From NCBI GenBank assembly GCA_003402375.1, contig QFXJ01000045.1, positions 124,001 through 188,000 of the forward strand: 64,000 nt of DNA, in the 5' to 3' direction. The translations under genes were made by a program, and so were the position numbers. Origin of the DNA: Candidatus Nitrotoga sp. CP45 (GTDB lineage: Bacteria; Pseudomonadota; Gammaproteobacteria; Burkholderiales; Gallionellaceae). Under the pieces are notes generated by a model. That model was not told the DNA's origin. It did not search any database and saw only the letters and a list, made by a program, of their open reading frames with translations. Positions 9,097 through 19,434 of this stretch are shown piece by piece (positions within the stretch are counted from its first letter, which is position 1; the number at the start of each line of letters is the position of its first letter).

Positions 9097-10362
9097 TCAA
9101 ATTTTTGTTGCTAAGGTATTCTTCATCTGCGCTTGTTCTTTCAATAGGACTATTTTAGTCAATACAATAATCATTAGTAAGTGGTAATAGAGATCGAAAT
9201 TGGACAATCCAAGAAAGGCTCCAGCCGTTGCATAGCCAATCATGCTGACTTGTCCCATTGCGGCTAAATCGGCTGCCCACTTTTTGTCAGGATCACGTTT
9301 TGCCTGTTTGATTACCCAAGAGCCGGTTTGCCACGTTAAGATGGCAAGTAACAACCACAGCCCAAGTCCGATAAATCCGTGTTCACCCAGCACTTCAAAA
9401 TATACACTATGTACATCATGGACATTGACTGGATCGGGTGCATACGCGTGAAATGTTTGATACTGGAACATTTCAAACCCACCGCCTGTGAGGCGGGCCT
9501 TAGCCACATTGAACGCTGTCCACCAAGCGTTAATTCGCCCTAGGGCGGATGCATCTTGCTCATACGTTTTAATGGTTGTCATGCGGGCATACCACTCTGG
9601 TGGCATAACGAGGGCTATCGTACCGATAGCGACAACAAGCATAATGGCGGTGAAGAATTTATTCCGGCTTTTCATCCAGAAGATCGAGCCCATTACCGCC
9701 GCGCCCACCAGCGCACCGCGTGATTGTGAGCCGATGGCCGATACTGCGGTAAGTACCATGGCTGCCCCCAACCCTTGATGTAGCCACTTGCGTGTTTCTT
9801 GCAACTGTAAATAACGAATTAGAGGAATAGTCATAAGTAAAGCCAAAGCGATTTCATTGTTGCCGTCGATGAATGTTCCTGGCGGTCCCTGGACGCGGTG
9901 TGCCCCCCCTTTCATTATCGTGAAAATTCCACCTTTTACCCCATAAAAACCAAGTGATAGGGCTATTATCCACACCAAACCATGTAATCGTTGGCGGTTA
10001 TTTATTACTAGGGGTGTAAGAAAAATCATGAGTTGGATTTTAAGGACTTTCTGTAATTGCTCCCAGGCAAGATTGTAGAAAAATGCAAAATATGTGGTTA
10101 TCGACATCCATAGAACATATATAAGTAGCACTGTCATTTCGCGCGTCCACGGCATGTGCTTCGGCTCTTTTGAAGTGAATATGCTAATTAATGTCGTTAT
10201 TGCCACGATATATGCAAATGGCATGGTCGTCGCGAAACCCCAAGCCAGCTTATGGGGATTCATGTAGCTCAGCCAGGAATAGAGGTAAATGCCGACGTGT
10301 GGACGCGATAAGGCCATGGGCAAAAACCCAAACACGATGGCAGTGACGATTAAATCACGCAC
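9097..10362 (-). CDS. O-antigen ligase-like membrane protein, exosortase A-associated putative O-glycosylation ligase
   Basis: Multi-TM Wzy/WaaL-like protein with SQSRGALVG, VHDVHSVYFEVLGEHGFIGL; at the end of the XrtA cluster. Confidence 0.85.
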   Translation of the reverse strand: MRDLIVTAIVFGFLPMALSRPHVGIYLYSWLSYMNPHKLAWGFATTMPFAYIVAITTLISIFTSKEPKHMPWTREMTVLLIYVLWMSITTYFAFFYNLAWEQLQKVLKIQLMIFLTPLVINNRQRLHGLVWIIALSLGFYGVKGGIFTIMKGGAHRVQGPPGTFIDGNNEIALALLMTIPLIRYLQLQETRKWLHQGLGAAMVLTAVSAIGSQSRGALVGAAVMGSIFWMKSRNKFFTAIMLVVAIGTIALVMPPEWYARMTTIKTYEQDASALGRINAWWTAFNVAKARLTGGGFEMFQYQTFHAYAPDPVNVHDVHSVYFEVLGEHGFIGLGLWLLLAILTWQTGSWVIKQAKRDPDKKWAADLAAMGQVSMIGYATAGAFLGLSNFDLYYHLLMIIVLTKIVLLKEQAQMKNTLATKI

Positions 10363-10366
10363 TGGC

Positions 10367-11194
10367 TTACTCTCGTTTCTCGGAGGAAGCGCCGGTAAAC
10401 CATGTCACGCGCTTTTTTAAATGTATATTCTTGAGCAAGCCATTTTGCAAACTTTGTGTGAGTCGCTTTTCATGACGCCAGCCGCGATCTTTGACCTGGT
10501 ACAACTTGCCCTTGCATGATTGCGATGTACCCAGCGCTTCTTTTTGCGTGAGGCGTCCGATCGCTTCGGCGTAAACTTCGGCGCTATCGCGCACAGCGCG
10601 CCAAAATAGGGTGAGCTCGTCGTCTCCTTCATGTACTTCGGGGCAAATATGGGCGAGCAGCTTGCCGGTATCGATGCCGCTGTCGATGAAGTGTAACGTG
10701 CAGCCGATTTTTTCCGGTTCGCCGTTATAGAGTGCCCAGAATGTGCAATCTGCGCCGCGGTATTCGGGCGATAGGCCACCATGCAGATTGACGGTGCTCC
10801 AAGAGCCGCGCGTAAGCAGCGCTCCTTTGATGAGCGAAGTGCCGAACACGGCAATTACGTCGGGCCGAAGCCGATCGGCAAGTTCGATTACACCCGGATG
10901 GTTAATGTGTGGCACTTCGGTGACCAATTCGGGCCTATTGAGTCGCGGTTCGGCATCGCCAAAGAAAAACTTGCCTTCACCGCCGCCAGTGTAACGCTTG
11001 CGGTCGCGTAGCCAGCGCCACACTTTGCGCCATAGGTTATCCGGACGTAGTAGTTTGAATATTTTTTTGTACGTCCAGTGGCTGCCTGCTTCCTGCACGA
11101 TAGCTACTACCCGTGTGGCACTACACAGCTGGTTCGCGATATAAAGGTGGCGCGGTGCCCGCCCGCATAGCACCATGACCGAAAGCTCAGCCAT
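10367..11194 (-). CDS. formyltransferase family protein (methionyl-tRNA/sugar formyltransferase-like)
   Basis: VNLHGGLSPEYRGADCTFWALYNGEPEKIGCTLHFIDSGIDTGKLLA contains the formyltransferase N-H-D arrangement. Confidence 0.85.
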   Translation of the reverse strand: MAELSVMVLCGRAPRHLYIANQLCSATRVVAIVQEAGSHWTYKKIFKLLRPDNLWRKVWRWLRDRKRYTGGGEGKFFFGDAEPRLNRPELVTEVPHINHPGVIELADRLRPDVIAVFGTSLIKGALLTRGSWSTVNLHGGLSPEYRGADCTFWALYNGEPEKIGCTLHFIDSGIDTGKLLAHICPEVHEGDDELTLFWRAVRDSAEVYAEAIGRLTQKEALGTSQSCKGKLYQVKDRGWRHEKRLTQSLQNGLLKNIHLKKRVTWFTGASSEKRE

Positions 11195-12410
11195 GTGAAC
11201 CCCCCCCTGTCTTGGCGATTCGTGTAGCGACGGGAGGTATTACACAATCGTGCATATCCATCATCAGCGCATCGGCAAAAAATTTAGCTGCCCAGTTTGG
11301 ATATTCGAAACGGGAATAATCGCCCCAGATCGGTGAGGAGCCAGCGATACCCCCTCGCGCCACCTCGTCAGCATCATCAAGACGCTGTGCGCGTTTTACG
11401 TAGCCGATTGCACGGCGCGCGTTCTCGCGAAATTCCGGTGCGTTGCCATCTTGCGCCAGGCGTGTCCAATTGAGGCTCATTTGCGCTACACCAGTGAGGC
11501 AGCTGTAGTTCGCACAGGGTATCCAATTATCCGTATAAGTGCCGGCAAGCCAGCCATCGGCGCGTTGTACCCGTGCCATACCGCGAGCAGCGGCAAGGGC
11601 AGCTGAAAGATAACGTTCATCTTCCAGCAATATCCCACTCTCTAAAAAACCACGAATCGCATAGGCGATGGTATGGGTAAACGGTGCTTTGTCTGGAGTA
11701 AAGGCGTTGGTGCAAAACCATCCGGAAGTGGTTTGTTGGGTGAGTGCCCAATCGAGATTACGTCGTGCCGCTTGGGTGAGTTCTGGCTCGTTCGCGATTA
11801 GGCCCGTGGCCGCTAGCGCCCAAGTGCCACGGGTGTTGTACACGTGCGGTACATCATTGTGTTCGAAGCGATGCCAGCAGCCATCGGCATCTTGCTGACG
11901 GATTAGCCACAAACCGGCTTTGACTGCTGCCGCTAAGCATTCCTGGCGACCCAGTTGCAGATATCCGGCCAGCATACCATGCATGATTTGACCGGTATTG
12001 AAGATCACCGGGCGGCTGCCTGCTTCGCCGAAGTGGCCGGGGAATGCGCCATCATTTTGTTGTATGGAGAGTTCCCAATCGATCATGCGTCGGGCACGTT
12101 TTTCCAGATCGGGGCGTTCCAATACCTTGTTCGCCGCAAGGAAGGTTTCGATGATGTAGCCGGTGGTTTCCGGATAACTTGGCAGCCAGCCGTCCTCGAA
12201 GCTCCATCCTGCCGAAACACCGCCTGCGTCAGGCTGGCCATCCCTGATGTCCTGGGCACGGCAGAGCCAGTCGATTACGCCCGCGAGATGGGTTGTATGG
12301 TCAAGTTCGGGTTGGGCCGGTGCAGTAATGTCATTGAGGATCAGACGCATATGCCGTGGCCGCCAAGGACGATAACGGAAAGGTAGTGCAAGTAAATTGG
12401 TAAGGCTCAT
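11187..12410 (-). CDS. EPS-cluster protein with predicted alpha/alpha-toroid fold (function unknown)
   Basis: Repeated helix pairs with Gly/Trp motifs (WLLIRQQDADGCWHRF, NLDWALTQQTTSGWFCTNAF, GMARVQRADGWLAGTY); ATGA-type overlap with the formyltransferase. Confidence 0.6.
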   Translation of the reverse strand: MSLTNLLALPFRYRPWRPRHMRLILNDITAPAQPELDHTTHLAGVIDWLCRAQDIRDGQPDAGGVSAGWSFEDGWLPSYPETTGYIIETFLAANKVLERPDLEKRARRMIDWELSIQQNDGAFPGHFGEAGSRPVIFNTGQIMHGMLAGYLQLGRQECLAAAVKAGLWLIRQQDADGCWHRFEHNDVPHVYNTRGTWALAATGLIANEPELTQAARRNLDWALTQQTTSGWFCTNAFTPDKAPFTHTIAYAIRGFLESGILLEDERYLSAALAAARGMARVQRADGWLAGTYTDNWIPCANYSCLTGVAQMSLNWTRLAQDGNAPEFRENARRAIGYVKRAQRLDDADEVARGGIAGSSPIWGDYSRFEYPNWAAKFFADALMMDMHDCVIPPVATRIAKTGGGSHG

Positions 12411-12426
12411 GTTACTCGTTTTCCTG

Positions 12427-13848
12427 TTAAATTTTTTCCAGTTGTATAGTGGGCGGTGATTCTTGAAGTGCGCTATCGAGACCTGATTGTAGTGGCACGT
12501 GGCTCACCACGTAGCGGTATTTGCCCGAAAATTCTGGCGGAATCGAGTCCACAAGCCGTAGTTCGACCCGCACGTTGTTGCCCAGCCGAGCTTGAATTCC
12601 GCTCACGGTCTTGTCGCGAGATTGCTCGGTCCAATCAGGATTTCGCACCACAAAAATCTCTACATCTTGAATGCTGTGCTGGATGAATTTGAATTCGTCG
12701 ATGCCCTCTGTTGCCCGCAATACGTAGATTACTGCAAGCGCATGCATGATCGTGCCATCGGAGCGCACCACAAAATCTGTGGTACGGCCCATCACTTCCC
12801 CGATCACATGCAGGCCGCGTCCGGCTTTGCAGGTATCGCTCGCGTAGCGTACCACGTCGCCGGTACGGTAACGGATAAAGGGTTGTGCGTGGGAACAGAG
12901 TCCGGTCATGACCGCTTCGCCGGATTCGCCTGGCGCGACTGGATTGCCTTGGGTATCGAGGACTTCGAGGATGATGCTTTCGCTCATCAATAGCATTTGG
13001 CCGTCCGGGGTTTCATGGGCGGTGAAACCAATGTCGCGGCTGCCGAATTCATTGGCGGCGGGAACGCCGAAAATATCTTCGATCAACTTGCGCTGGTGCG
13101 GATAAAGCGGTTCCCCGGTGGTACACACCACTTTGAGCGAAGGCAGCTTGAACCTGATGCCGCGTTCTCCGGCGTGTGCCGCCAGCAGAGCCAAGCTACT
13201 GGCGTAACCGTAAATGCATTTAGGCTGAAACCCGTGAATGGCCTCGATGTAGGCATCCATGTTGGCTACCGACATGTCGAAAGCATTCAGCACCAGCTGA
13301 TTGAGCAGCCGGTCCCTCAGCGCCTTGATGTGGCCAGTTTTGTTCAATTCCACTGGCGCGCCCCAGAGATAGACTTCTCGGTCACCCACCTCGACGCCCC
13401 ACCAGCGCCGTGCGCGTATGCGCCCGGCGGCATCAGAGGCTTGGCGCAGGCGTCCATAGTGAAAAATAAGTGGCTGGCCGCTAGAACCGCCAGTATTGTA
13501 TTTGAAGGCGCCACCGGGAATGTCACGCCAGACCAGTTGCTCGATGTTGCGGGTGGCGTCTTGTTTGGTCATGGTGGGCAAGCGGCGTAGTGCTTCCAGG
13601 GTGAGTATCGCGTCGCTTTGCGGATCCAGACCGGCGGTGTGAATGCGCTCGGCATGCCATGGGCTGTGATGTTCTGCCGACTGGAGCAGCAGCTTGAGCT
13701 TGTGCATCTGTAATTGTTCGATTTCTGCTGGAGATAACCATTGGCTCTTCTCCAGCTCGTCCAGATAGTCGAAAGTGGGGCGTTGCATTAGCCGTTCATG
13801 CAGAGGAAACAGGGTATGCGCCACCAATCGGGTATAGAGACTGGCCAT
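12427..13848 (-). CDS. phenylacetate-CoA ligase/CapK-like adenylate-forming enzyme
   Basis: YNTGGSSGQPLIFHYGRLRQ, VVCTTGEPLYPHQRKLIEDIFG, GLCSHAQPFIRYRTGDVVR motifs of the PaaK/CapK family. Confidence 0.88.
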   Translation of the reverse strand: MASLYTRLVAHTLFPLHERLMQRPTFDYLDELEKSQWLSPAEIEQLQMHKLKLLLQSAEHHSPWHAERIHTAGLDPQSDAILTLEALRRLPTMTKQDATRNIEQLVWRDIPGGAFKYNTGGSSGQPLIFHYGRLRQASDAAGRIRARRWWGVEVGDREVYLWGAPVELNKTGHIKALRDRLLNQLVLNAFDMSVANMDAYIEAIHGFQPKCIYGYASSLALLAAHAGERGIRFKLPSLKVVCTTGEPLYPHQRKLIEDIFGVPAANEFGSRDIGFTAHETPDGQMLLMSESIILEVLDTQGNPVAPGESGEAVMTGLCSHAQPFIRYRTGDVVRYASDTCKAGRGLHVIGEVMGRTTDFVVRSDGTIMHALAVIYVLRATEGIDEFKFIQHSIQDVEIFVVRNPDWTEQSRDKTVSGIQARLGNNVRVELRLVDSIPPEFSGKYRYVVSHVPLQSGLDSALQESPPTIQLEKI

Positions 13849-13850
13849 GT

Positions 13851-14966
13851 TTATTTTCCATCTGGGGTAACAGCCAACGTCACCCCATCCAGTGCCATTT
13901 TGTACGCCAAAAAGAGTTCACCCCGTACGCTTTCCCATGCGAATCGGTGTGCGTGATCCAGACCGGTTTTAATCATGTATTCTCGCAACGATTCATCACG
14001 CAAAACGCGCAGCATAGCCTCGGCCATCCGCTCTGGATTACGTGGTGGTACCAGCAATGCGGTCTTTCCGTCTTCCACTAGAAACGGTATGCCGCCAACA
14101 TCGGTGCTGACCACCGGCACACCGCTTGCCAATGCCTCCAAAATCGAGATCGGCATATTGTCTGCCAGACTGGGATTAAGAGCGATATCTGCCTCGCGAT
14201 AAAGTACGGGCATATGCTCGTTATCTATTTGACCTGCAAATACTACCGCATCAGCCACGCCCAGCTCCTTTGCCATCGCTTCCAATTTCGCGCGCTCGGG
14301 GCCAGAGCCAGCGATAGTTAAATGCGCGTCAGGAATGACTATACGAACAATACGAAATGCTTCCAGCGCAGAGGTATTGTCGTACAAAGGTTCCAAATTA
14401 CGCGCCACTACGATATGTGGTGCCGAAAGGTTTCGTTTGTGCGAATGGTTAGGTATGAAACGGCTTAAATTTACAATATTGGGCACTATACGAGTGGTGA
14501 AATCTCGATCCGCAAATATTTTTTGCAGAAAACCAGAAGGTACGGTGATTATATTGGTTCGCTTAAGCGTCGGCTGTACCCAGGTAAATGCACGAGTAAA
14601 AAAATCGTCTGCTTCGCCACCGCGGTAATTGACTAATACTGCCTTGCCACGGAATTTTGCGACCCATACCGCCGGTGCCGCAAATAAATGCCAAGACCAG
14701 CCAGAGTTGGCCATGATGTGAAATAAATCGACCCTACCTGCGGCCCGCCATAAATGAAGTAAGTATGGCAGTAAGCGAAACACGGCACGCAGCCCTTTGA
14801 TGTGGCAGACAAAGTGTGGCCGGTAGGGCGCATTCACTGGGACAAGCTCTACGTTGACCCCTTCTTGTTTTAGCAGCGTAGCCAGTTGCCGCGTCTGGTT
14901 GGCCATGCCGCCCGAAGGTGGCGGCAGCGGCCCAACGAGGGCAATTTTTAAATCTTGAATTCGCAT
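13851..14966 (-). CDS. glycosyltransferase family 4
   Basis: ALVGPLPPPSGGMANQTRQLA, and C-terminal DIALNPSLADNMPISILEALASGVPVVSTDVGGIPFLV. Confidence 0.92.
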   Translation of the reverse strand: MRIQDLKIALVGPLPPPSGGMANQTRQLATLLKQEGVNVELVPVNAPYRPHFVCHIKGLRAVFRLLPYLLHLWRAAGRVDLFHIMANSGWSWHLFAAPAVWVAKFRGKAVLVNYRGGEADDFFTRAFTWVQPTLKRTNIITVPSGFLQKIFADRDFTTRIVPNIVNLSRFIPNHSHKRNLSAPHIVVARNLEPLYDNTSALEAFRIVRIVIPDAHLTIAGSGPERAKLEAMAKELGVADAVVFAGQIDNEHMPVLYREADIALNPSLADNMPISILEALASGVPVVSTDVGGIPFLVEDGKTALLVPPRNPERMAEAMLRVLRDESLREYMIKTGLDHAHRFAWESVRGELFLAYKMALDGVTLAVTPDGK

Positions 14967-14971
14967 CTTGA

Positions 14972-16186
14972 CTACCCGGACGCTTTGTCGGTTAAGCGGC
15001 TATAAACATCGCGATAGCAAGCTACGGATACTTTCCAATTACGCTCTGTCTCGACAAAGCGCCGCCCGGCAGCTTTTATTGCCGGCCAGCGCTCGGGCGT
15101 GTTAAGCAAATCGAGCACCTTGTTCGCTAGGTCTTGCGGAGATTCGGCTTTGAACAGCACACCCGTTTCGCCGTCACGAATTAATTCTCTGTGGCCACCT
15201 ACGTTAGAAGCTACAAACAAACGGCCTTGTGCCATCGCTTCCAGCGGTTTCAACGGCGTAACCAATTCAGTGAGACGCATTGAGTGGCGTGGATAAACGA
15301 GCACGTCCATCAGGTCGTAATAGCGGTTCACTTCACTGTGCGGCACTCGACCGGTGAACACAACTTTATCTGCAATGCCGAGTTGGCGAGATTGTTGTTT
15401 CAGTGCGTTTTCTTGTGGCCCACCGCCCACCAATAAAACACGTACATCGGGGGTTTGATCAAGAATACGTGGTAGTGCAGTGAGCAGTAAATCCAAACCC
15501 TCATAAGCATAGAACGAGCCGATAAAGCCCAATATGCGTGTACCGGCCAAATCGAGCTGAGTTTTTAATATTTCATCTGGCGCGCCACCGATAGAAAATT
15601 TTTTGATGTCAACTGCGTTGGGAACTAGGGTCACTTTAGTCGAAGGAATGCCGCGCGCAACGATATCACTGCGCAGGCCTTCGCAAATTGTGGTGACGGC
15701 ATCGACGTGTTTGAAGGCGTAAGTTTCCATTGCACGGGTTAAGCGATAGCGCATGCTCCCCTCTGTGGTTGTGCCGTGATCAGCTGCTGCATCTTCCCAG
15801 AATGCACGAACTTCATAAACCACCGGAATGCCTAGACTACGGCCAACGCGTAAAGCAGCTATGGCATTCAGGGCAGGGGAGTGGGCATGCAAAATATCCG
15901 GTTTAACAATTTTGGCTACTTTTTTAAGACGATGAGCAAGACTGTTAATGACGGAAATTTGGTTCAATAAAGGTATTTTCGTCATTTTGGCAATCGCATG
16001 GCGTGTGCGGAAGAAATGCCAGCCATCGATAGTTTCTTCGCTTGCGCTACAGATACCCTGCTTTGGGCTAGTTAAGTGAGTGGTTTCCCATCCTAAAGCA
16101 CGCTGTTCTTTAAGAATAGAAAGAGTGCGGAAAGTATAGCCACTATGCAGTGGAATGGAGTGATCGAGGATATGTAGGATGCGCAT
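14972..16186 (-). CDS. exosortase A system-associated glycosyltransferase (GT4)
   Basis: MRILHILDHSIPLHSGYTFRTLSILKEQRALGWETTHLTSPK and LTELVTPLKPLEAMAQGRLFVASNVGGHRELI. Confidence 0.9.
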   Translation of the reverse strand: MRILHILDHSIPLHSGYTFRTLSILKEQRALGWETTHLTSPKQGICSASEETIDGWHFFRTRHAIAKMTKIPLLNQISVINSLAHRLKKVAKIVKPDILHAHSPALNAIAALRVGRSLGIPVVYEVRAFWEDAAADHGTTTEGSMRYRLTRAMETYAFKHVDAVTTICEGLRSDIVARGIPSTKVTLVPNAVDIKKFSIGGAPDEILKTQLDLAGTRILGFIGSFYAYEGLDLLLTALPRILDQTPDVRVLLVGGGPQENALKQQSRQLGIADKVVFTGRVPHSEVNRYYDLMDVLVYPRHSMRLTELVTPLKPLEAMAQGRLFVASNVGGHRELIRDGETGVLFKAESPQDLANKVLDLLNTPERWPAIKAAGRRFVETERNWKVSVACYRDVYSRLTDKASG

Positions 16187-16313
16187 TGTTTTTTAAATTA
16201 TTTGCGTATTTTTAAATCGTAAATTTAAAGTGCAGTAATAGACAGCGGTTTGGTACAGCGTACCGTTTTTTGCAGAGTATCTATCCAGATTCCTAATCTC
16301 AGCATCGTGTATA

Positions 16314-17357
16314 TCATTCCATCAGGCCACGCGCGTCATTGATTTTTTCGCGGTAAGCATCAAAAATTTTGCGCAGGGCATCGGCCATCGAAATGACTGG
16401 CTCCCATCCCAGTTCTGCGCAGGTATTGGTGATCTTGGGAACGCGATTTTGTACGTCCTGGTAGCCATTGCCGTAATAGGTTGCCGCAGTGGTTGTTACC
16501 AGTTGCACCTTGCTTGCAGAATTGCGGTACTCCGGGTATTCCTCGGCCAGTTTCAGCATCATGGTGGCCAAGTCCCGGATGGAATAGTTGTTGACCGGGT
16601 TGCCGATGTTGTAAATCTTGCCGGAAGCGATACCATCCTTATTTGCAATGATCTTCATCAGTGCGGCTATACCATCGTCGATATAAGTGAATGCGCGTTT
16701 CTGCTGCCCACCGTCTACCAGACTTATATTCTCGCCTCGCACGATGTGGCCGAAGAATTGTGTCAGTACGCGCGAACTTCCTTCTTTCGGCGTGTGGATG
16801 GAGTCCAGTCCAGCGCCGATCCAGTTGAAGGGACGGAAGAGGGTAAAGTTCAATCCCTGTTCTATGCCATAGCCCCAAATGACACGATCCATTAATTGCT
16901 TGGCGCAGGAATAAATCCATCGCGGTTTATTGATCGGGCCGCAGATAAGTTCAGAACTTTCGGGGTCAAATTCTTCATCGTGACACATACCATATACTTC
17001 AGAAGTAGACGGAAATATTAGGTGTTTTTTGTACTTGACGGCTATGCGCACGATGGGCAGATTAGCTTCGAAATCCAGCTCAAATACACGCAATGGTTCT
17101 TTAACATAAGTGGAGGGCGTAGCAATTGCCACCAACGGCAAAACCACGTCGCATTTTTTGACATGGTACTCCACCCAATCTTTATTAATGGTAATGTCAC
17201 CTTCAAAAAAGTGAAAGCGAGGCTGGTCGAGTAGATCAGTGATGCGGTCAGTGTTCATATCCATGCCGTAAACATCCCAGTCAGTTGTAGCAAGGATGCG
17301 GTTGGATAAGTGGTGTCCGATGAAGCCGTTTACGCCAAGGATTAAAACCTTTTTCAT
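16314..17357 (-). CDS. NAD-dependent epimerase/dehydratase, ArnA C-terminal-like UDP-glucuronate decarboxylase
   Basis: GVNGFIGHHLSNRIL Rossmann motif; FPSTSEVYGMC..EEFDPESS; RPFNWIGAGLDSIHTPKEGSSRVLTQF characteristic of ArnA dehydrogenase domains. Confidence 0.88.
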   Translation of the reverse strand: MKKVLILGVNGFIGHHLSNRILATTDWDVYGMDMNTDRITDLLDQPRFHFFEGDITINKDWVEYHVKKCDVVLPLVAIATPSTYVKEPLRVFELDFEANLPIVRIAVKYKKHLIFPSTSEVYGMCHDEEFDPESSELICGPINKPRWIYSCAKQLMDRVIWGYGIEQGLNFTLFRPFNWIGAGLDSIHTPKEGSSRVLTQFFGHIVRGENISLVDGGQQKRAFTYIDDGIAALMKIIANKDGIASGKIYNIGNPVNNYSIRDLATMMLKLAEEYPEYRNSASKVQLVTTTAATYYGNGYQDVQNRVPKITNTCAELGWEPVISMADALRKIFDAYREKINDARGLME

Positions 17358-17504
17358 TGCAATTTCCTTAGTAATAACACGTTTAAATTTTTAAAACGTG
17401 AATAATATTTTCATGGTCGCCGTGGTCGGCTATATTATTTTTTTATAATATATAACTAGAGCATGACATTCGTTGTTTCATTGATTTTTTGCTCTAGCTG
17501 TACT

Positions 17505-19400
17505 TTATGTGCTTTGATTTTGACGCAGGAACGCTTCGAACATTAGCAGCGTCCACAGCGGGGTACTGTAATCGCGCAGCCCGGCTTGATGATGGTCAAC
17601 TAGTTCGTGGAGGTAATCTGTGTTAAAAAAACCAGTGTTTTTTAGCGTTGGTCCTAGAACTGCCTGCCGAACTTTTTCTTTCAGGGGGCCGCGAAACCAG
17701 CTTGCAAGCGGCACTGCGAAACCCATTTTCTTGCGGTATAAAATTTCATTTGGCAGGTGCGATTCCATTGCTTTTTTGAATATATATTTGCCTTCCCCTC
17801 CCTGAAGCTTTAGTGATGCGGGTAAGCGCGAGGCCCATTCCACCAATTTGTGGTCAAGCAGCGGTTCGCGCACTTCGAGGGCGTGCGCCATGCTGGCACG
17901 GTCAACCTTGGTAAGAATGTCGCCTACGAGATAGGTCTTGATGTCGAGGTATTGCACTCGTGCCAAGGGTTCCTGTGCAGGCGAGCGCGCATCGTGCCGG
18001 TACATCACTTCCACCGCGCGGTAGCCTCCCAGTGCTCGACTAAAATCTGGGCTGAAGAGACGCGCGCGCATTGCATCGCTCAAGAGTGAAACGCTATGAA
18101 AATAACCTTCTACCGAATCGCGCGCCATACCCTCAAATGTGGATTTGGCACGAAAAATTTTAGGTGCCCAATCTGCTTTTGGATAAAGCTTGCCCAGTAG
18201 GCCGAATACGGGACGACGCACAGCTGATGGCATCAAGCTACGCATGCGTTCTTCATTCAGATGCCAGCGATAACGTCGATAACCAGCGAAGTTTTCGTCG
18301 CCACCGTCACCGGAAAGCGCGACAGTAACGTTTTTTCGGGCCAGTTGGCACACGCGGTACGTGGGGATGGCGGAGCTATCTGCGTAAGGTTCATCGTAGA
18401 GTGCAGCCAATTTATCGATGAGATCGAAATCATTGGCATCAACTTGTTCCACCCGATGATTAGTGTGATAGCGTGTGGCGACTTGTGCAGCGTATTCTGA
18501 TTCATTGAATGCCGGATCGCCAAATGAGATAGAACAGGTGTTCACCGGTTCGCTGGACAATTCGGCCATCATGGCTACCACGGCGCTGGAATCTACGCCA
18601 CCGGAGAGAAATGCCCCCAGAGGTACCTCTGAGACCAAGCGGATTTTGACAGATTCGCGTAGCAGGGGTATGAGTTCTTCTTGAGCTTCGGCTTGCGTCA
18701 TTGGAGCAAGGGGTTGGAAGGGTACATCCCAATATTCTCGCGGCTGCGGAATTGGCTGGCCACGCTTTACGGTGAGGGTATGCGCGGGTGATAGTTTGAA
18801 GGCTTGTTGGTAAATGGTGCGCGGTTCGGGAATGTAACCGTAGGCAAAATATTCCTCAATTGCGCGCGGATCAATGTCACGCCGTAATGCTGGATGGGCG
18901 GTCAAGACCTTGAGCTCTGAGCCGAAGATAAGTTGACCATCGTCGAGCACTGCATAGTAGAGTGGCTTCACACCGAGGCGATCGCGCGCCAGAAAAAATG
19001 TCTCTTTATTGCGGTCCCATAATCCGAACGCGAACATGCCACGGAATCGTTCGACGCAGGCTTCACCCCATTGTTCCCAGGCGTGCACGATGACTTCAGT
19101 ATCGCAGCGGGTGCGGAAGGTATGGCCCAGTGCTTGCAGTTCGGGGATTAAATCGACGAAGTTGTAAATTTCGCCGTTAAACACCACCACTACGCTGCCG
19201 TCTTCGTTGAACAGGGGCTGGTGACCAGAGGAGAGGTCTATGATCGAGAGCCGCTTGTGCGCCATTGCCATTCCTGGCTCCGCGTGCAAGCCACTCTCAT
19301 CTGGGCCGCGATGATGCTGGGCCTGGTTCATGCGCGCAAGTAGCGCCTGGTCAATGGGGCGCTTGGCTTGCGTATCAAATATGCCGGCTATGCCACACAT
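17505..19400 (-). CDS. XrtA/PEP-CTERM system amidotransferase (asparagine synthase-like)
   Basis: MCGIAGIFDTQAKRPIDQALLARMNQAQHHRGPDESG; SEVPLGAFLSGGVDSSAVVAMM; synteny with XrtA cluster. Confidence 0.93.
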   Translation of the reverse strand: MCGIAGIFDTQAKRPIDQALLARMNQAQHHRGPDESGLHAEPGMAMAHKRLSIIDLSSGHQPLFNEDGSVVVVFNGEIYNFVDLIPELQALGHTFRTRCDTEVIVHAWEQWGEACVERFRGMFAFGLWDRNKETFFLARDRLGVKPLYYAVLDDGQLIFGSELKVLTAHPALRRDIDPRAIEEYFAYGYIPEPRTIYQQAFKLSPAHTLTVKRGQPIPQPREYWDVPFQPLAPMTQAEAQEELIPLLRESVKIRLVSEVPLGAFLSGGVDSSAVVAMMAELSSEPVNTCSISFGDPAFNESEYAAQVATRYHTNHRVEQVDANDFDLIDKLAALYDEPYADSSAIPTYRVCQLARKNVTVALSGDGGDENFAGYRRYRWHLNEERMRSLMPSAVRRPVFGLLGKLYPKADWAPKIFRAKSTFEGMARDSVEGYFHSVSLLSDAMRARLFSPDFSRALGGYRAVEVMYRHDARSPAQEPLARVQYLDIKTYLVGDILTKVDRASMAHALEVREPLLDHKLVEWASRLPASLKLQGGEGKYIFKKAMESHLPNEILYRKKMGFAVPLASWFRGPLKEKVRQAVLGPTLKNTGFFNTDYLHELVDHHQAGLRDYSTPLWTLLMFEAFLRQNQST

Positions 19401-19434
19401 GGTTTTGTTTCCATTTTTATTATGTTATTCGTCT

